From: Shewanella sp. SR44-3
GTDB lineage: Bacteria > Pseudomonadota > Gammaproteobacteria > Enterobacterales > Shewanellaceae
Length of the DNA: 64,000 bases
Assembly (NCBI RefSeq): GCF_014163735.1
Contig: NZ_JACJDV010000009.1
Coordinates: 1-64,000 of the forward strand
Reading direction: 5' to 3'
Part shown: piece by piece, positions 34,894-43,803 of the stretch
Position numbering within the stretch: the first letter of the stretch is position 1
Layout: every line of letters starts with the position of its first letter
Notes under the pieces: model-generated
What the model was told of the DNA's origin: nothing
Seen by the model: only the letters and a program-made list of their open reading frames with translations
Database searches by the model: none
Program-made: the position numbers and the translations under genes

Positions 34894-36036
34894 ATGCCAA
34901 GCTGGTCAAAATTTGACATTGAAATGATGAGCCGTGCCATCCAATTGGCAGAACGAGGCCGTTATACCACTCGCCCCAATCCCTGTGTGGGCTGCGTGAT
35001 TGTTAAAGATGGCGTCAAGTTAGCCGAAGGTTACCATCAAAAAGCAGGCTTTGGACATGCTGAAGTTAATGCCCTTGCGGCCCTTAAATCCGCTAATTTA
35101 TCCGCACTAGGCGCTACCGCCTACGTGACCTTAGAGCCTTGCAGTCATTTTGGTCGCACCCCGCCTTGCGCCCAAGCCTTAGTTGAAAGTGGTGTAAGCA
35201 AAGTGGTGGTCGCCATCACAGATCCCAATCCACAGGTTGCCGGTAAAGGCATTGCTATGCTGCGCGCAGCAGGCATCGAGGTTGAAGTCGGTTTATTGGA
35301 AGCCCAGGCTCTTGAGTTAAATTTAGGCTTTATGAAGCGTATGCGCACCGGCTTGCCTTGGGTAACGGTAAAACTTGCCGCAAGTCTTGACGGTAAAACC
35401 GCGCTTTCAAATGGGGTGTCTAAATGGATAACCGGCGATGCGGCGCGACGAGATGTGCAAAAACTGCGCGCCAGAAGTTGCGCGCTAATCACTGGCATAG
35501 AAACCGTATTAGCCGATGACCCAAGGCTTAATGTGCGCTATCAAAACCTTGGCAGTCTTAAAGATGAGCTTGATATTACAGAGCTTCACCAGCCAGTAAG
35601 GGTGATCCTCGACAGTAAAGCGAGGCTTACCACAGATAAGTCACTTTTTAGCATCATTAGCCCTATTCTTTTGGTCAGCACCCAAGACTATCCTGCGGAT
35701 ATTAAAGTGCAGTTTCCTGCCCATGTACAATGCCTAGTGTTAACGGCTGATACCGATGGCAGGGTACCGCTATTAAGCTTACTTGAGCATTTAGGAAAAA
35801 CCTGTAATCAGGTATTAATTGAAGCCGGCGCCACCTTAGCGGGTAAGGTGCTCGAGCTTGGGCTTGGGGATGAATTATACCTATACCAAGCGATGAAGCT
35901 ATTAGGCAGCCAAGGGCGTAATTTAGTGACATTGCCAGATTTTCAGGCCATGGATGATATTCCAAGCTTGCAGCTACAAGACAGTCGCCAATTGGGTGAA
36001 GATAGACGCTATATTTTTAGACTTGGAATAGAATAA
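34894..36036 (+). CDS. ribD: Bifunctional riboflavin pathway deaminase/reductase
   Basis: RibD deaminates the pyrimidine intermediate formed from GTP and then reduces its ribosyl chain. The N-terminal deaminase shows the zinc motif H-A-E-V-N-A and T-L-E-P-C-S-H-F-G-R-T-P-P-C. The C-terminal reductase begins around residue 148 (V-T-V-K-L-A-A-S-L-D-G-K) and has G-A-T-L-A-G-K. The ATG at 34894 is preferred, with AGGTG eight bases ahead; an in-frame GTG at 34885 is the alternative. About 380 residues, normal length. Confidence 0.95.
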   Translation: MPSWSKFDIEMMSRAIQLAERGRYTTRPNPCVGCVIVKDGVKLAEGYHQKAGFGHAEVNALAALKSANLSALGATAYVTLEPCSHFGRTPPCAQALVESGVSKVVVAITDPNPQVAGKGIAMLRAAGIEVEVGLLEAQALELNLGFMKRMRTGLPWVTVKLAASLDGKTALSNGVSKWITGDAARRDVQKLRARSCALITGIETVLADDPRLNVRYQNLGSLKDELDITELHQPVRVILDSKARLTTDKSLFSIISPILLVSTQDYPADIKVQFPAHVQCLVLTADTDGRVPLLSLLEHLGKTCNQVLIEAGATLAGKVLELGLGDELYLYQAMKLLGSQGRNLVTLPDFQAMDDIPSLQLQDSRQLGEDRRYIFRLGIE

Positions 36037-36113
36037 CGCGTTTAGACTTGCCAAGCGTTGTCGTGAAAATAGCGTCATGATAGATAACAGAATCTAAGAT
36101 AAGTGAGCCAAAC

Positions 36114-36767
36114 ATGTTTACAGGAATAATCGAAGCCTTAGGGACGTTAACTAAGGTTGAGCGCCATGGTCAGGATATTCGCCTCACTGTGGATAGCGGC
36201 AAACTTGACTTAAGCGATGTAAAACTCGGCGACAGCATAGCCACCAATGGTGTGTGCTTAACGGTAGTTCAGTGCTTAAAGCAGGGCTATATGGCAGATG
36301 TGTCTGGTGAAACTGTGGCATTAACTGGTTTTGCCCGCTATAAAGTGGGCCAGAAAGTGAACCTTGAAAAGGCGCTTACCGCCACCACTCGTTTAGGCGG
36401 TCACATGGTCAGCGGTCATGTGGATGGCATGGCAGAGGTGATGCAGCGTCAAGCTCGTGGCAAGGCCATCGAGTTTTGGCTAAAAGCCCCCAGTGAGCTT
36501 GCCCGCTATATTGCCCATAAAGGTTCAGTGACCATAGATGGCGTGAGCCTTACGGTTAACGAGGTTGATGGCGACAGTTTCAGGCTGACTATCGTGCCGC
36601 ACACGGCTGGCGAGACTACTTTGCTTGACTTAAATGTTGGTGACCAGGTGAACCTTGAGGTAGATCTTATTGCCCGCTACCTTGAACGCTTAATGGGCGC
36701 GAATGAACCCTCGGCCAAAGGCGGCGTGACCATGGAGCTACTGGCGCGCTCAGGATTTATGAAATAG
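36114..36767 (+). CDS. ribE: Riboflavin synthase, alpha chain
   Basis: This enzyme dismutates two 6,7-dimethyl-8-ribityllumazine molecules into riboflavin and a pyrimidine. The 217-residue product starts with the diagnostic M-F-T-G-I-I-E-A and has two tandem lumazine-binding domains, each with a G-V-C-L-T-V or G-V-S-L-T-V motif (about residues 45 and 142). G-G-H-M-V-S-G-H-V-D-G marks the junction. A TAAG-type weak ribosome-binding site precedes the ATG. It works downstream of RibH, which is encoded two genes later. Confidence 0.95.
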   Translation: MFTGIIEALGTLTKVERHGQDIRLTVDSGKLDLSDVKLGDSIATNGVCLTVVQCLKQGYMADVSGETVALTGFARYKVGQKVNLEKALTATTRLGGHMVSGHVDGMAEVMQRQARGKAIEFWLKAPSELARYIAHKGSVTIDGVSLTVNEVDGDSFRLTIVPHTAGETTLLDLNVGDQVNLEVDLIARYLERLMGANEPSAKGGVTMELLARSGFMK

Positions 36768-36842
36768 TGATAGGGTAACGTATAACAGCTTGAATTAATG
36801 CATGACTAATTTTAACACTTCAACTTGATAGAAGGTCTCACA

Positions 36843-37946
36843 ATGGCGCTACATAGCATAGAAGAAATCATCGAAGATATCCGTCAGGGTAAAATGGTTA
36901 TTTTGATGGATGATGAAGACCGCGAGAATGAAGGTGATCTCATCATGGCAGCTGACTTAGTGACGCCTGAAGCCATCAATTTTATGGCGACCTATGGCCG
37001 TGGCCTTATTTGCCAGACCATGACTAAGGCGCGTTGTCAGCAGTTGAACCTTCCTTTAATGGTGACCAACAATAACGCCCAGTTTTCCACTAATTTTACA
37101 GTTTCTATCGAAGCGGCTACTGGTGTGACTACGGGGATTTCGGCCCACGATCGTGCTGTGACGGTAAAAGCTGCGGTAGCCAAAGATGCCAAAGCCGCTG
37201 ATTTAGTTCAGCCCGGGCACATATTCCCATTAATGGCTCAAGATGGCGGGGTGTTAATTCGCGCAGGCCACACGGAAGCCGGTTGTGATTTGGCTCGCCT
37301 TGCAGGTCTTGAGCCATCTGGGGTTATCGTTGAAATTTTAAATGAAGATGGCACCATGGCCCGTTGTCCTGACCTTGAAATCTTCAGTGAAAAACACGGC
37401 ATTAAGATAGGCACGATTGCAGACCTTATCGAATATCGCAACACTAAAGAAACCAGCGTAGTACGTGAAGCCGAATGTAAACTGCCGACTCGTTTCGGTG
37501 AGTTCAAGATGGTGACTTTCAGAGACACTATCGACAATCAATTGCATTATGCTTTGGTGAAAGGTGAACTTACTGGCAACCCATTAGTTCGAGTGCATTT
37601 ACAAAATACCTTTAACGATTTATTGCATTCAGAACGAGACCAAAAACGCAGCTGGCCATTAGAAAATGCCATGGAGCGTATCGCTGCAGAAGGCGGGGTA
37701 CTAGTGCTACTGGGTAATCGTGAACATTCAAGTGACATGCTGGCGAAAGTGAAAGCCTTTGAAGCCGAAGACAATGGCCAAGCGCCAGCATCAGCTAAAT
37801 GGCAGGGAACTTCTCGCCGGGTGGGCGTGGGTTCGCAAATTTTGGCAAGCTTAGGGGTGAGTAAAATGCGCCTATTAAGTTCGCCTAAGCGTTATCATTC
37901 ATTGTCAGGTTTTGGTTTAGAAGTGACTGATTATATTTCTGAATAA
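36843..37946 (+). CDS. ribBX: DHBP synthase with degenerate GTP cyclohydrolase II domain (RibBX)
   Basis: The N-terminal half (to about residue 200) is 3,4-dihydroxy-2-butanone-4-phosphate synthase, with [10 protein letters not shown] and H-T-E-A-G-C-D-L; it converts ribulose 5-phosphate to the four-carbon riboflavin precursor. The C-terminal half resembles GTP cyclohydrolase II but lacks the C-x10-C-x-C zinc cysteines: that region reads [14 protein letters not shown], with no cysteine. This is the RibBX type known from Shewanella, in which the second domain has no cyclohydrolase activity. An active ribA must therefore lie elsewhere. The ATG at 36843 has AGAAGGT upstream; the frame is open 6 codons further. 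Confidence 0.92.
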   Translation: MALHSIEEIIEDIRQGKMVILMDDEDRENEGDLIMAADLVTPEAINFMATYGRGLICQTMTKARCQQLNLPLMVTNNNAQFSTNFTVSIEAATGVTTGISAHDRAVTVKAAVAKDAKAADLVQPGHIFPLMAQDGGVLIRAGHTEAGCDLARLAGLEPSGVIVEILNEDGTMARCPDLEIFSEKHGIKIGTIADLIEYRNTKETSVVREAECKLPTRFGEFKMVTFRDTIDNQLHYALVKGELTGNPLVRVHLQNTFNDLLHSERDQKRSWPLENAMERIAAEGGVLVLLGNREHSSDMLAKVKAFEAEDNGQAPASAKWQGTSRRVGVGSQILASLGVSKMRLLSSPKRYHSLSGFGLEVTDYISE

Positions 37947-37988
37947 TTTACTCTAGGCAAAATTTAACAATTCTCATTAATTGCATAG

Positions 37989-38039
37989 CGCTCGGGGCGT
38001 TTTGCTGTGATATCATAGCGCCTCTTTTCGCCCCGAGCG
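37989..38039 (+). promoter_or_regulatory. Long perfect stem-loop between ribBX and ribH
   Basis: CGCTCGGGGCG (37989–37999) and CGCCCCGAGCG (38029–38039) are exact inverted copies of 11 bp, enclosing a 29-base AT-richer loop. No T-run follows, so it is not a standard terminator. It lies 29 bases ahead of the ribH start and could attenuate expression or mark an RNA processing site. Confidence 0.6.
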
Positions 38040-38068
38040 GGGTGCTTTAGCTAAAGTTAGGTAAGATA

Positions 38069-38548
38069 ATGAACATAGTTCAAGGTAATATCGAAGCGAA
38101 AAATGCCAAAGTGGCCATCGTTGTGTCGCGTTTCAACAGTTTTTTAGTTGAAAGCTTACTCGACGGGGCGATTGATACCCTAAAGCGTTTTGGTCAAGTT
38201 GCTGATGAGAATATCACAGTGGTACGAGTACCAGGCGCAGTCGAATTACCCCTTGCGGCTCGTCGCGTTGCGGCTAGCGGTAAGTTTGACGGCATTATTG
38301 CACTTGGTGCAGTGATCCGTGGTGGTACTCCTCATTTTGATTTTGTTGCCGGTGAATGTAACAAAGGCCTAGCTCAAGTTGCACTTGAGTTTGATTTGCC
38401 TGTGTCATTTGGCGTGTTAACTACAGATACCATAGAGCAAGCTATTGAGCGCTCAGGTACTAAAGCGGGTAACAAGGGCGGCGAAGCGGCTCTAGGGTTA
38501 CTCGAAATGGTTAACGTGCTGCAACAATTAGAACAACAGCTGTCATAG
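38069..38548 (+). CDS. ribH: 6,7-Dimethyl-8-ribityllumazine synthase
   Basis: RibH condenses the RibB product with the RibD-pathway pyrimidine to give lumazine, and assembles into pentamers or icosahedra. The 159-residue product has V-S-R-F-N near the N-terminus, [22 protein letters not shown] and F-G-V-L-T-T-D-T, all active-site signatures. Length is normal (about 156). It sits 11 bases before nusB, and the two are cotranscribed. Confidence 0.97.
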   Translation: MNIVQGNIEAKNAKVAIVVSRFNSFLVESLLDGAIDTLKRFGQVADENITVVRVPGAVELPLAARRVAASGKFDGIIALGAVIRGGTPHFDFVAGECNKGLAQVALEFDLPVSFGVLTTDTIEQAIERSGTKAGNKGGEAALGLLEMVNVLQQLEQQLS

Positions 38549-38559
38549 TAGGAAAAGTA

Positions 38560-38961
38560 ATGAAACCTTCTGAGCGCCGCAAGGCACGCCGTTTAGCTGT
38601 GCAGGCTATTTATTCATGGCAATTAAGCAAAAACAATGTTGCTGACGTTGAACATGAATTTATCACAGAGCAAAATATTGATGGCGTGGATGTCGCTTAT
38701 TTTCGTGAATTATTGGCCGGTGTTGCCTCTAAACATGAACAAATTGATGACTTGCTTAGGCCACATCTAGACCGTAAATTTGAAGATGTCTCTCCAGTGG
38801 AGAAGGCTATTGTACGTTTGGCGGCTTACGAGTTAACCTTCCGTAAAGATGTACCGTACAAAGTGGCCATCAATGAAGCGATTGAGCTTGCAAAAGCTTT
38901 TGGCGCTGATGATAGCCATAAGTTTGTTAACGGACTCCTAGATAAACTAGTTAGACGTTAA
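38560..38961 (+). CDS. nusB: Transcription antitermination factor NusB
   Basis: NusB forms, with S10 (NusE), the boxA-binding complex that promotes rRNA antitermination. The 133-residue all-helical product shows [15 protein letters not shown] near the start and I-V-R-L-A-A-Y-E-L, then [18 protein letters not shown] and [10 protein letters not shown], as in E. coli. The ribH–nusB–thiL order is widely conserved. It ends with its own terminator. Confidence 0.97.
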   Translation: MKPSERRKARRLAVQAIYSWQLSKNNVADVEHEFITEQNIDGVDVAYFRELLAGVASKHEQIDDLLRPHLDRKFEDVSPVEKAIVRLAAYELTFRKDVPYKVAINEAIELAKAFGADDSHKFVNGLLDKLVRR

Positions 38962-38970
38962 ACTATAAGT

Positions 38971-38997
38971 AAAACGGTATCTTAGGATGCCGTTTTT
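38971..38997 (+). terminator. Intrinsic terminator after nusB
   Basis: AAAACGGTATC (38971–38981) pairs with GATGCCGTTTTT (38986–38997, one G·T or mismatch) and carries a T-run. It shows that thiL must start downstream of it. Confidence 0.85.
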
Positions 38998-39058
38998 CAT
39001 TTTCACCCCATACTCAATTTGTAGAAGGTGGGCGGAGAGCTCCGCACCAGACGGTAAA

Positions 39059-40015
39059 GTGAAAGAATTCCAACTCATCGAGCACTATTTTCATCGCCAA
39101 AACCAGCAACGTCGTGACGTGAAGCTGGGCATAGGTGATGATTGCGCCTTAGTTCAAGTCCCCGAAAATAAAACCCTCGCAATCTCCTGCGACACCTTAG
39201 TCGAAGGTGTGCATTTCTATGCCGATATGCCAGCAAGAGAGCTAGGTTATAAATCCTTAGCGGTTAATTTATCTGACTTAGCCGCCATGGGCGCCGAACC
39301 TGCGTGGATGACTCTTGCCTTAACCTTGCCTGAAGTTAATCAAACTTGGCTGCAAGGCTTTAGCGAAGGCTTGTTTGAAGCTGCGGATTACTACGGCGTG
39401 AATTTGATTGGGGGTGACACCACCCGCGGACCGTTAAGTATCAATATCACTATCCATGGTTTAGTGCCTAATGACACCGCGCTCAAGCGCTGCGGCGCAA
39501 AAGTGGGCGATTGGATTTATGTTACTGGCACCTTAGGGGACTCAGCCTTAGGTTTGAATCTTTTAGCCGGTAAGGTGCAAGTGAATGCTGACAATAAAGA
39601 CTACTTAATTGGTCGCCATTATCGCCCCACACCTAGAGTACTGGCGGGCCAGTCATTGCGCTCATTGGCAAGTAGTGCCATCGACTTATCCGATGGACTG
39701 ATGTCCGATCTTGGCCATATTCTTAAGGCTTCACAAGTGGGGGCCATCATCGATGTCGGCAGTATTCCACTTTCTGAGGCGATGAAAGATAGCGTTAGCC
39801 AGGATGATGCTTTAAGTTACGGCCTCACTGGTGGTGAAGATTACGAGTTGCTATTTACTGTGCCTGAAGCGCAGCGTGGCGCACTGGATACTGCACTTTT
39901 GCATGCTGGGGTTAAGTTCAGCAAAATTGGTCAAATCTCAGCAGGGCGTGAACTTAAATTGCTCCTCGATGGCCAAGCTTTCATACCTAATTTCAGCGGT
40001 TTCGAGCATTTTTAA
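39059..40015 (+). CDS. thiL: Thiamine-monophosphate kinase
   Basis: ThiL phosphorylates thiamine monophosphate to the active diphosphate. It belongs to the PurM/ThiL fold, with [41 protein letters not shown] and A-I-D-L-S-D-G-L. The frame is open from 38987, but the first 24 codons overlap the nusB terminator. The GTG at 39059 gives [11 protein letters not shown], matching the family start. A short hairpin, GCGGAG/CTCCGC (39032–39045), sits just ahead; the ribosome-binding site is weak. About 318 residues. Confidence 0.94.
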   Translation: MKEFQLIEHYFHRQNQQRRDVKLGIGDDCALVQVPENKTLAISCDTLVEGVHFYADMPARELGYKSLAVNLSDLAAMGAEPAWMTLALTLPEVNQTWLQGFSEGLFEAADYYGVNLIGGDTTRGPLSINITIHGLVPNDTALKRCGAKVGDWIYVTGTLGDSALGLNLLAGKVQVNADNKDYLIGRHYRPTPRVLAGQSLRSLASSAIDLSDGLMSDLGHILKASQVGAIIDVGSIPLSEAMKDSVSQDDALSYGLTGGEDYELLFTVPEAQRGALDTALLHAGVKFSKIGQISAGRELKLLLDGQAFIPNFSGFEHF

Positions 40016-40509
40016 TGAAGTTTCTCACCCAAGACAGTAATGTCGCCAAGTTATCCCTTGCTAACCCGGTGCACTTTCTTGCTTTGGGTTTTGGCAGCGG
40101 ACTGGCAGCCAAAGCGCCTGGTACCTTTGGCACCCTTGCCGCCGTACCTCTGTATCTATTGCTGGCACAACTTAGCCTACCTTGGTATCTGGCCATCACG
40201 GTATTTTGCTGCGTTGTTGGCATCTATATTTGCGGAAAAGCGGCCAAAGACATGGGGGTGCACGATCACGGTGCTATCGTCTGGGATGAAGTCGCTGGGT
40301 TATTGATTACCATGATTGCCGCGCCACAAGGCGTTATCTGGCTAGCCATAGGTTTTGGCTTATTTCGTTTCTTCGATATTGTTAAACCTTGGCCGATCCG
40401 CTGGCTCGATGCCAAAATTCATGGCGGCTTTGGCATAATGATCGATGATGTGCTGGCCGGTGTATTTGCCTTCTTGAGCTTACAGCTCATTATCTTCTGG
40501 CTAGGCTAA
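40015..40509 (+). CDS. pgpA: Phosphatidylglycerophosphatase A
   Basis: PgpA removes the terminal phosphate of phosphatidylglycerol phosphate at the inner membrane. The 164-residue product has F-G-S-G-L-A-A-K-A-P-G-T-F-G-T near the N-terminus, followed by V-W-D-E-V-A-G and a helical C-terminus ending in hydrophobic segments. Its ATG overlaps the thiL stop (TAATG), indicating translational coupling. Confidence 0.95.
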   Translation: MKFLTQDSNVAKLSLANPVHFLALGFGSGLAAKAPGTFGTLAAVPLYLLLAQLSLPWYLAITVFCCVVGIYICGKAAKDMGVHDHGAIVWDEVAGLLITMIAAPQGVIWLAIGFGLFRFFDIVKPWPIRWLDAKIHGGFGIMIDDVLAGVFAFLSLQLIIFWLG

Positions 40510-40540
40510 CAGGATTGCAGATAATCAATATTCAAACATA

Positions 40541-40569
40541 AAAATAGCCGCTCATAGAGCGGCTATTTT
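40541..40569. terminator. Bidirectional terminator between pgpA and recN
   Basis: AAAATAGCCGCTC (40541–40553) and GAGCGGCTATTTT (40557–40569) form a 13-bp stem with a three-base loop, with A and T runs on both sides. The two genes are convergent. Confidence 0.92.
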
Positions 40570-40591
40570 GTGTCAGTGAGCGTATCAATAT

Positions 40592-42256
40592 TTACGCTGA
40601 CTGCATAAGCTCCCTGGCGTTAGCTAAGGTATTTTCTGTGATCACATCGCCACCCAGTAGACGCGCTAGTTCTTGTACTCTTTGTTCATTATTCAAGGCT
40701 TGCATTGTGGTTTCAGTGCTGCCGGCTTTATTAAATTTATTCACAAACATGTGCTGATGACCATTGCCTGCCACTTGTGGCAAGTGAGTCACGCACAAGA
40801 CTTGAGTTGAGTCCCCTAAACTTCTAAGCATACGGCCAACTACGGCCGCAGTGGGCCCCGAAATCCCTACGTCAACCTCATCGAAAATGAGCGTTGGGGT
40901 GGCGACTTTCTTGGCGGTAATGACTTGTATGCCCAACCCAATACGTGACAGTTCGCCCCCAGAGGCGACTTTTGCCAAAGGCTGTAACTCTTGTCCTGGG
41001 TTAGTGCTGACTAAAAACTCTACGTGATCACAGCCATTGCTGCTAAGCATTTGCGCATCAAAATTTACCGCTATGGTGAATTTCCCTTTAGGCATGTTCA
41101 ACTCATGAATGGAGCGAGTCACCAGTTTATCGAGCTCCTTGGCATAGCGGCTGCGGCTCTGATTGAGTTTCTGGGCATGAGTTAAGTAGGCTTGCTTAGT
41201 GGTTTCTAGTTGGGCTGCTATTTCATTAAGCTTGGTTTCATCACCGTCAATGTCAGCCAGCTCTTGGGACAGTTGCTGATGATGAATCGCAAGCATATCG
41301 GCACTGACATGATGCTTTCTTGCCAACTGCATGGCCTTAGAAAGACGCTGCTCAAGCTGAGCAAAGTATTCAGGATCAAGCTCTAAATGACTTAAGTAAT
41401 CTTCAAATTCACTGGCACTTTCTTGTACTTGGATCAAGGCTTCATTAAGCATTACAGCCACATTAGCAAGCTTTGGATCTAAGCCTGCTAAGGTCTCTGC
41501 CAAGGATACGGCTTTATTGAGCAAGCTCTCGATATTGGCTTCGTCATCTTCACACAATAATGACAGACCCGCTTGGCAGCTTTCAATTAATTCACTGCCA
41601 TTGGCGAGGCGCTTGTGTTCTTGCTCAATTTCTTCAAATTCTTCCGGCTTTAGACCAAATTCATCCAGTTCTTCGACTTGGTATTGCAGTAATTGCTTAC
41701 GGGCAATGCGCTCTTGCTGACTTAGTTGCAGTTGCTTAAGCTCGCTTTCAATTTGTTTGCTTCTTTGATAGCTGCTGCTGACAGCATCGAGCAAGAGCTT
41801 ATGATTAGCGTAACTGTCTAATAGGGTAAGCTGGTGCTCACTTTTTAGCATGGCATGGTGTGCATGTTGGCCGTGAATGCCAATGAGCAACTGACCTATA
41901 TGTTTAAGCTGAGCGACGGGGACAGGATTGCCGTTAATATAGGCGCGGGTGCGGCCATCGCTATTTAGGGTACGGCGTAAGATACATTCATTATCGAGTT
42001 CAAGATCGTTATCCTCGAGCCAGCGCTTGGCAAGCGGCACATCATCTAAGCTGAAACGGGCACTGATCTCGGCTTTGCTTGAGCCTGGACGTACACTATT
42101 GGCATCGCCTCGGTTACCAAGGCATAGGCCTAAGGCGTCGATGGCAATAGACTTACCAGCACCGGTTTCACCTGTGATGCTGGTCATACCGGCTCTGAAA
42201 TCTAATTCAAGAAAACGTACAATGGCAAAATTATTAATGCTGAGTTGGCAAAGCAT
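40592..42256 (-). CDS. recN: DNA repair protein RecN
   Basis: RecN is an SMC-like ATPase that helps to repair double-strand breaks. The 554-residue product has Walker A G-E-T-G-A-G-K-S, a long central coiled coil (about 160–370), the signature V-A-S-G-G-E-L-S-R and Walker B L-I-F-D-E-V-D-V-G-I-S-G. An upstream open extension of 38 codons is rejected because M-L-C-Q-L-S at 42256 is the family start, follows a GGGA motif, and the extension would cover the LexA boxes. SOS control is indicated by those boxes. Confidence 0.96.
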   Translation of the reverse strand: MLCQLSINNFAIVRFLELDFRAGMTSITGETGAGKSIAIDALGLCLGNRGDANSVRPGSSKAEISARFSLDDVPLAKRWLEDNDLELDNECILRRTLNSDGRTRAYINGNPVPVAQLKHIGQLLIGIHGQHAHHAMLKSEHQLTLLDSYANHKLLLDAVSSSYQRSKQIESELKQLQLSQQERIARKQLLQYQVEELDEFGLKPEEFEEIEQEHKRLANGSELIESCQAGLSLLCEDDEANIESLLNKAVSLAETLAGLDPKLANVAVMLNEALIQVQESASEFEDYLSHLELDPEYFAQLEQRLSKAMQLARKHHVSADMLAIHHQQLSQELADIDGDETKLNEIAAQLETTKQAYLTHAQKLNQSRSRYAKELDKLVTRSIHELNMPKGKFTIAVNFDAQMLSSNGCDHVEFLVSTNPGQELQPLAKVASGGELSRIGLGIQVITAKKVATPTLIFDEVDVGISGPTAAVVGRMLRSLGDSTQVLCVTHLPQVAGNGHQHMFVNKFNKAGSTETTMQALNNEQRVQELARLLGGDVITENTLANARELMQSA

Positions 42257-42287
42257 AGTCAAATCCCGTTCGATAAATGTACAAACA

Positions 42288-42303
42288 CTGTATTGATAAA
42301 CAG
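42288..42303 (-). promoter_or_regulatory. LexA (SOS) box 1 upstream of recN
   Basis: CTGTATTGATAAACAG matches the consensus CTGT-N8-ACAG exactly, with flanking A and T as in strong boxes. It is centred about 40 bases before the recN start. Confidence 0.92.
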
Positions 42304-42309
42304 TATACA

Positions 42310-42325
42310 CTGGTTTTTTATACAG
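42310..42325 (-). promoter_or_regulatory. LexA (SOS) box 2 upstream of recN
   Basis: CTGGTTTTTTATACAG has the CTGT-N8-ACAG layout with one mismatch (G for T). It starts 22 bases from box 1. E. coli recN also has more than one LexA box. Confidence 0.7.
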
Positions 42326-42595
42326 TAAAGTGGGCTGAGTGATTTTTGAGTTATTTTTTATGCTTATCAAGTGTGAGTTTTGTATCTTACTGATATATAT
42401 ATTTTAGTGTTAATTCCTATTTAAGTTCTGTTGTCTTATCAACGATAAGCTCACTGTTTATATCAGTAGAGTTAGTGCCCCGTTTAAAAATTTACTTCAA
42501 GTTATGTGTAGTGTGTTGCCCATAGCATAATTTGGATGATTCTGATAAGTTCATTAAATACAGTTGATTAGCCGTACTCACTGGAGGGGATCTTA

Positions 42596-42958
42596 TTGGA
42601 AGCACTTAAGGCGAAATTGATCGATTTAGAAGAATGCTTATTCGAGCCTAAGGTGAGGGGAACTTATGCCGAACTTGATAAGCTACTGGGGGATGATTTT
42701 ATCGAAATAACTGCAGCGGGTAGCCAATTTGGTAAACAAGCCGCATTAGCGCGACTGCCTTTTGAGTCGCCACCCCTAATTCAAGCCCAAGATTATCAAC
42801 TTAGACTGCTAGCAGCAGATTGTGCCCAACTCTTGTATCGCGCGACCATGGTAAAAGCGGGTGAAACTGAGGCAAATGTATCGCTTAGATGCTCCATTTG
42901 GCAGCTGAGAAACCAGCAATGGCAAATGGTTTATCATCAAGGTACTGCTATAAGCTAA
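42596..42958 (+). CDS. DUF4440/NTF2-like small protein
   Basis: The 120-residue product has the alpha+beta cone layout of NTF2-like/DUF4440 proteins: L-I-D-L-E-E-C-L-F, L-D-K-L-L-G-D-D-F-I-E-I-T-A-A-G near the N-terminus and a C-terminal W-Q-M-V-Y-H-Q-G-T. These proteins bind or transform small molecules or act as accessory domains; none of the specific catalytic residues can be fixed here. The start is TTG, chosen because GGAGGGG precedes it. It stands alone between recN and an acetyltransferase gene. Most of the AT-rich 339 bases upstream (42257–42595) hold only the recN control region. Confidence 0.75.
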   Translation: MEALKAKLIDLEECLFEPKVRGTYAELDKLLGDDFIEITAAGSQFGKQAALARLPFESPPLIQAQDYQLRLLAADCAQLLYRATMVKAGETEANVSLRCSIWQLRNQQWQMVYHQGTAIS

Positions 42959-43101
42959 GGTATCTTGACATAAGGCAAGCTCACTAAGTCATACAACACG
43001 GCGTTTATGTTTTGCCAATAGCGGATAAATACTCAAATCTTAGCTGTGATTTAATTGATAATTAACATGGGCTTAGCCTGTAGCTAACTAGGATGTGAAA
43101 T

Positions 43102-43707
43102 ATGCAAGATGAGAAATGGCTGTTTGACACTGCACTTAAAGGCAAGATAGTGACGTTAAAGCCATTACAGAGAGTGCATGCTGCGGCTTTGGTGGACGCT
43201 GCGTCTGAAGGCCAACTGTGGGACTTATGGTTTACCAGTATTCCAAATCAGGATTCTGTTGATGCTTATATTGATTTAGCTTTATCAGAACGAGCGCTAG
43301 GGCGGGCCTTGCCTTTCGTGGTGGTTGATAATCTCAGCCAAAAGATTATCGGCAGCACGCGTTTCTGCAATGCTGATTGTGCCAATAAGCGAGTGGAAAT
43401 TGGCTATACTTGGTATTCAAAAAGCTATCAAAAAACTGCTGTGAATACAGAATGTAAATACCTTCTCTTGCACCATGCATTTGAACATCTCAAGGCGATT
43501 GCCGTTGAGTTTAGGACACATTGGTTCAATCAGGCTTCACGTACTGCAATTGCTCGCTTAGGGGCCAAACAAGATGGCGTGATCAGAAATGCACAGATAA
43601 TGGCCGATGGCAGCTATCGAGATACCGTGGTGTTTTCGATAATCAACCATGAATGGTTAGCGGTGAAAGCGAATTTAGTGTTTAACATGCAAACTCGCAA
43701 TAAATAA
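43102..43707 (+). CDS. GNAT-family N-acetyltransferase (RimJ/RimL-like)
   Basis: The 201-residue product starts W-L-F-D-T-A-L-K-G-K-I-V-T-L-K-P-L and has I-G-S-T-R-F, R-V-E-I-G-Y-T-W-Y and H-A-F-E-H-L-K-A-I-A-V-E-F-R-T-H-W-F-N-Q-A-S-R, the pattern of the RimJ/RimL-like acetyltransferase subgroup. These acetylate protein N-termini or small molecules with acetyl-CoA. The substrate is not predictable. The gene is monocistronic with a GGATGTG ribosome-binding site. Confidence 0.88.
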   Translation: MQDEKWLFDTALKGKIVTLKPLQRVHAAALVDAASEGQLWDLWFTSIPNQDSVDAYIDLALSERALGRALPFVVVDNLSQKIIGSTRFCNADCANKRVEIGYTWYSKSYQKTAVNTECKYLLLHHAFEHLKAIAVEFRTHWFNQASRTAIARLGAKQDGVIRNAQIMADGSYRDTVVFSIINHEWLAVKANLVFNMQTRNK

Positions 43708-43803
43708 CTGGCTGTTGAAACTTGTGAGTGTCAGAAGCGAGAAAGTGGCTTTTTAGCTTGCGCCACTCATTTTCGCGATTAACGAGCAGCGGCTAACACT
43801 GGA

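Noticed and set aside
38987..39058. Upstream extension of thiL
   Set aside because: These codons overlap the nusB terminator and do not match the family start.
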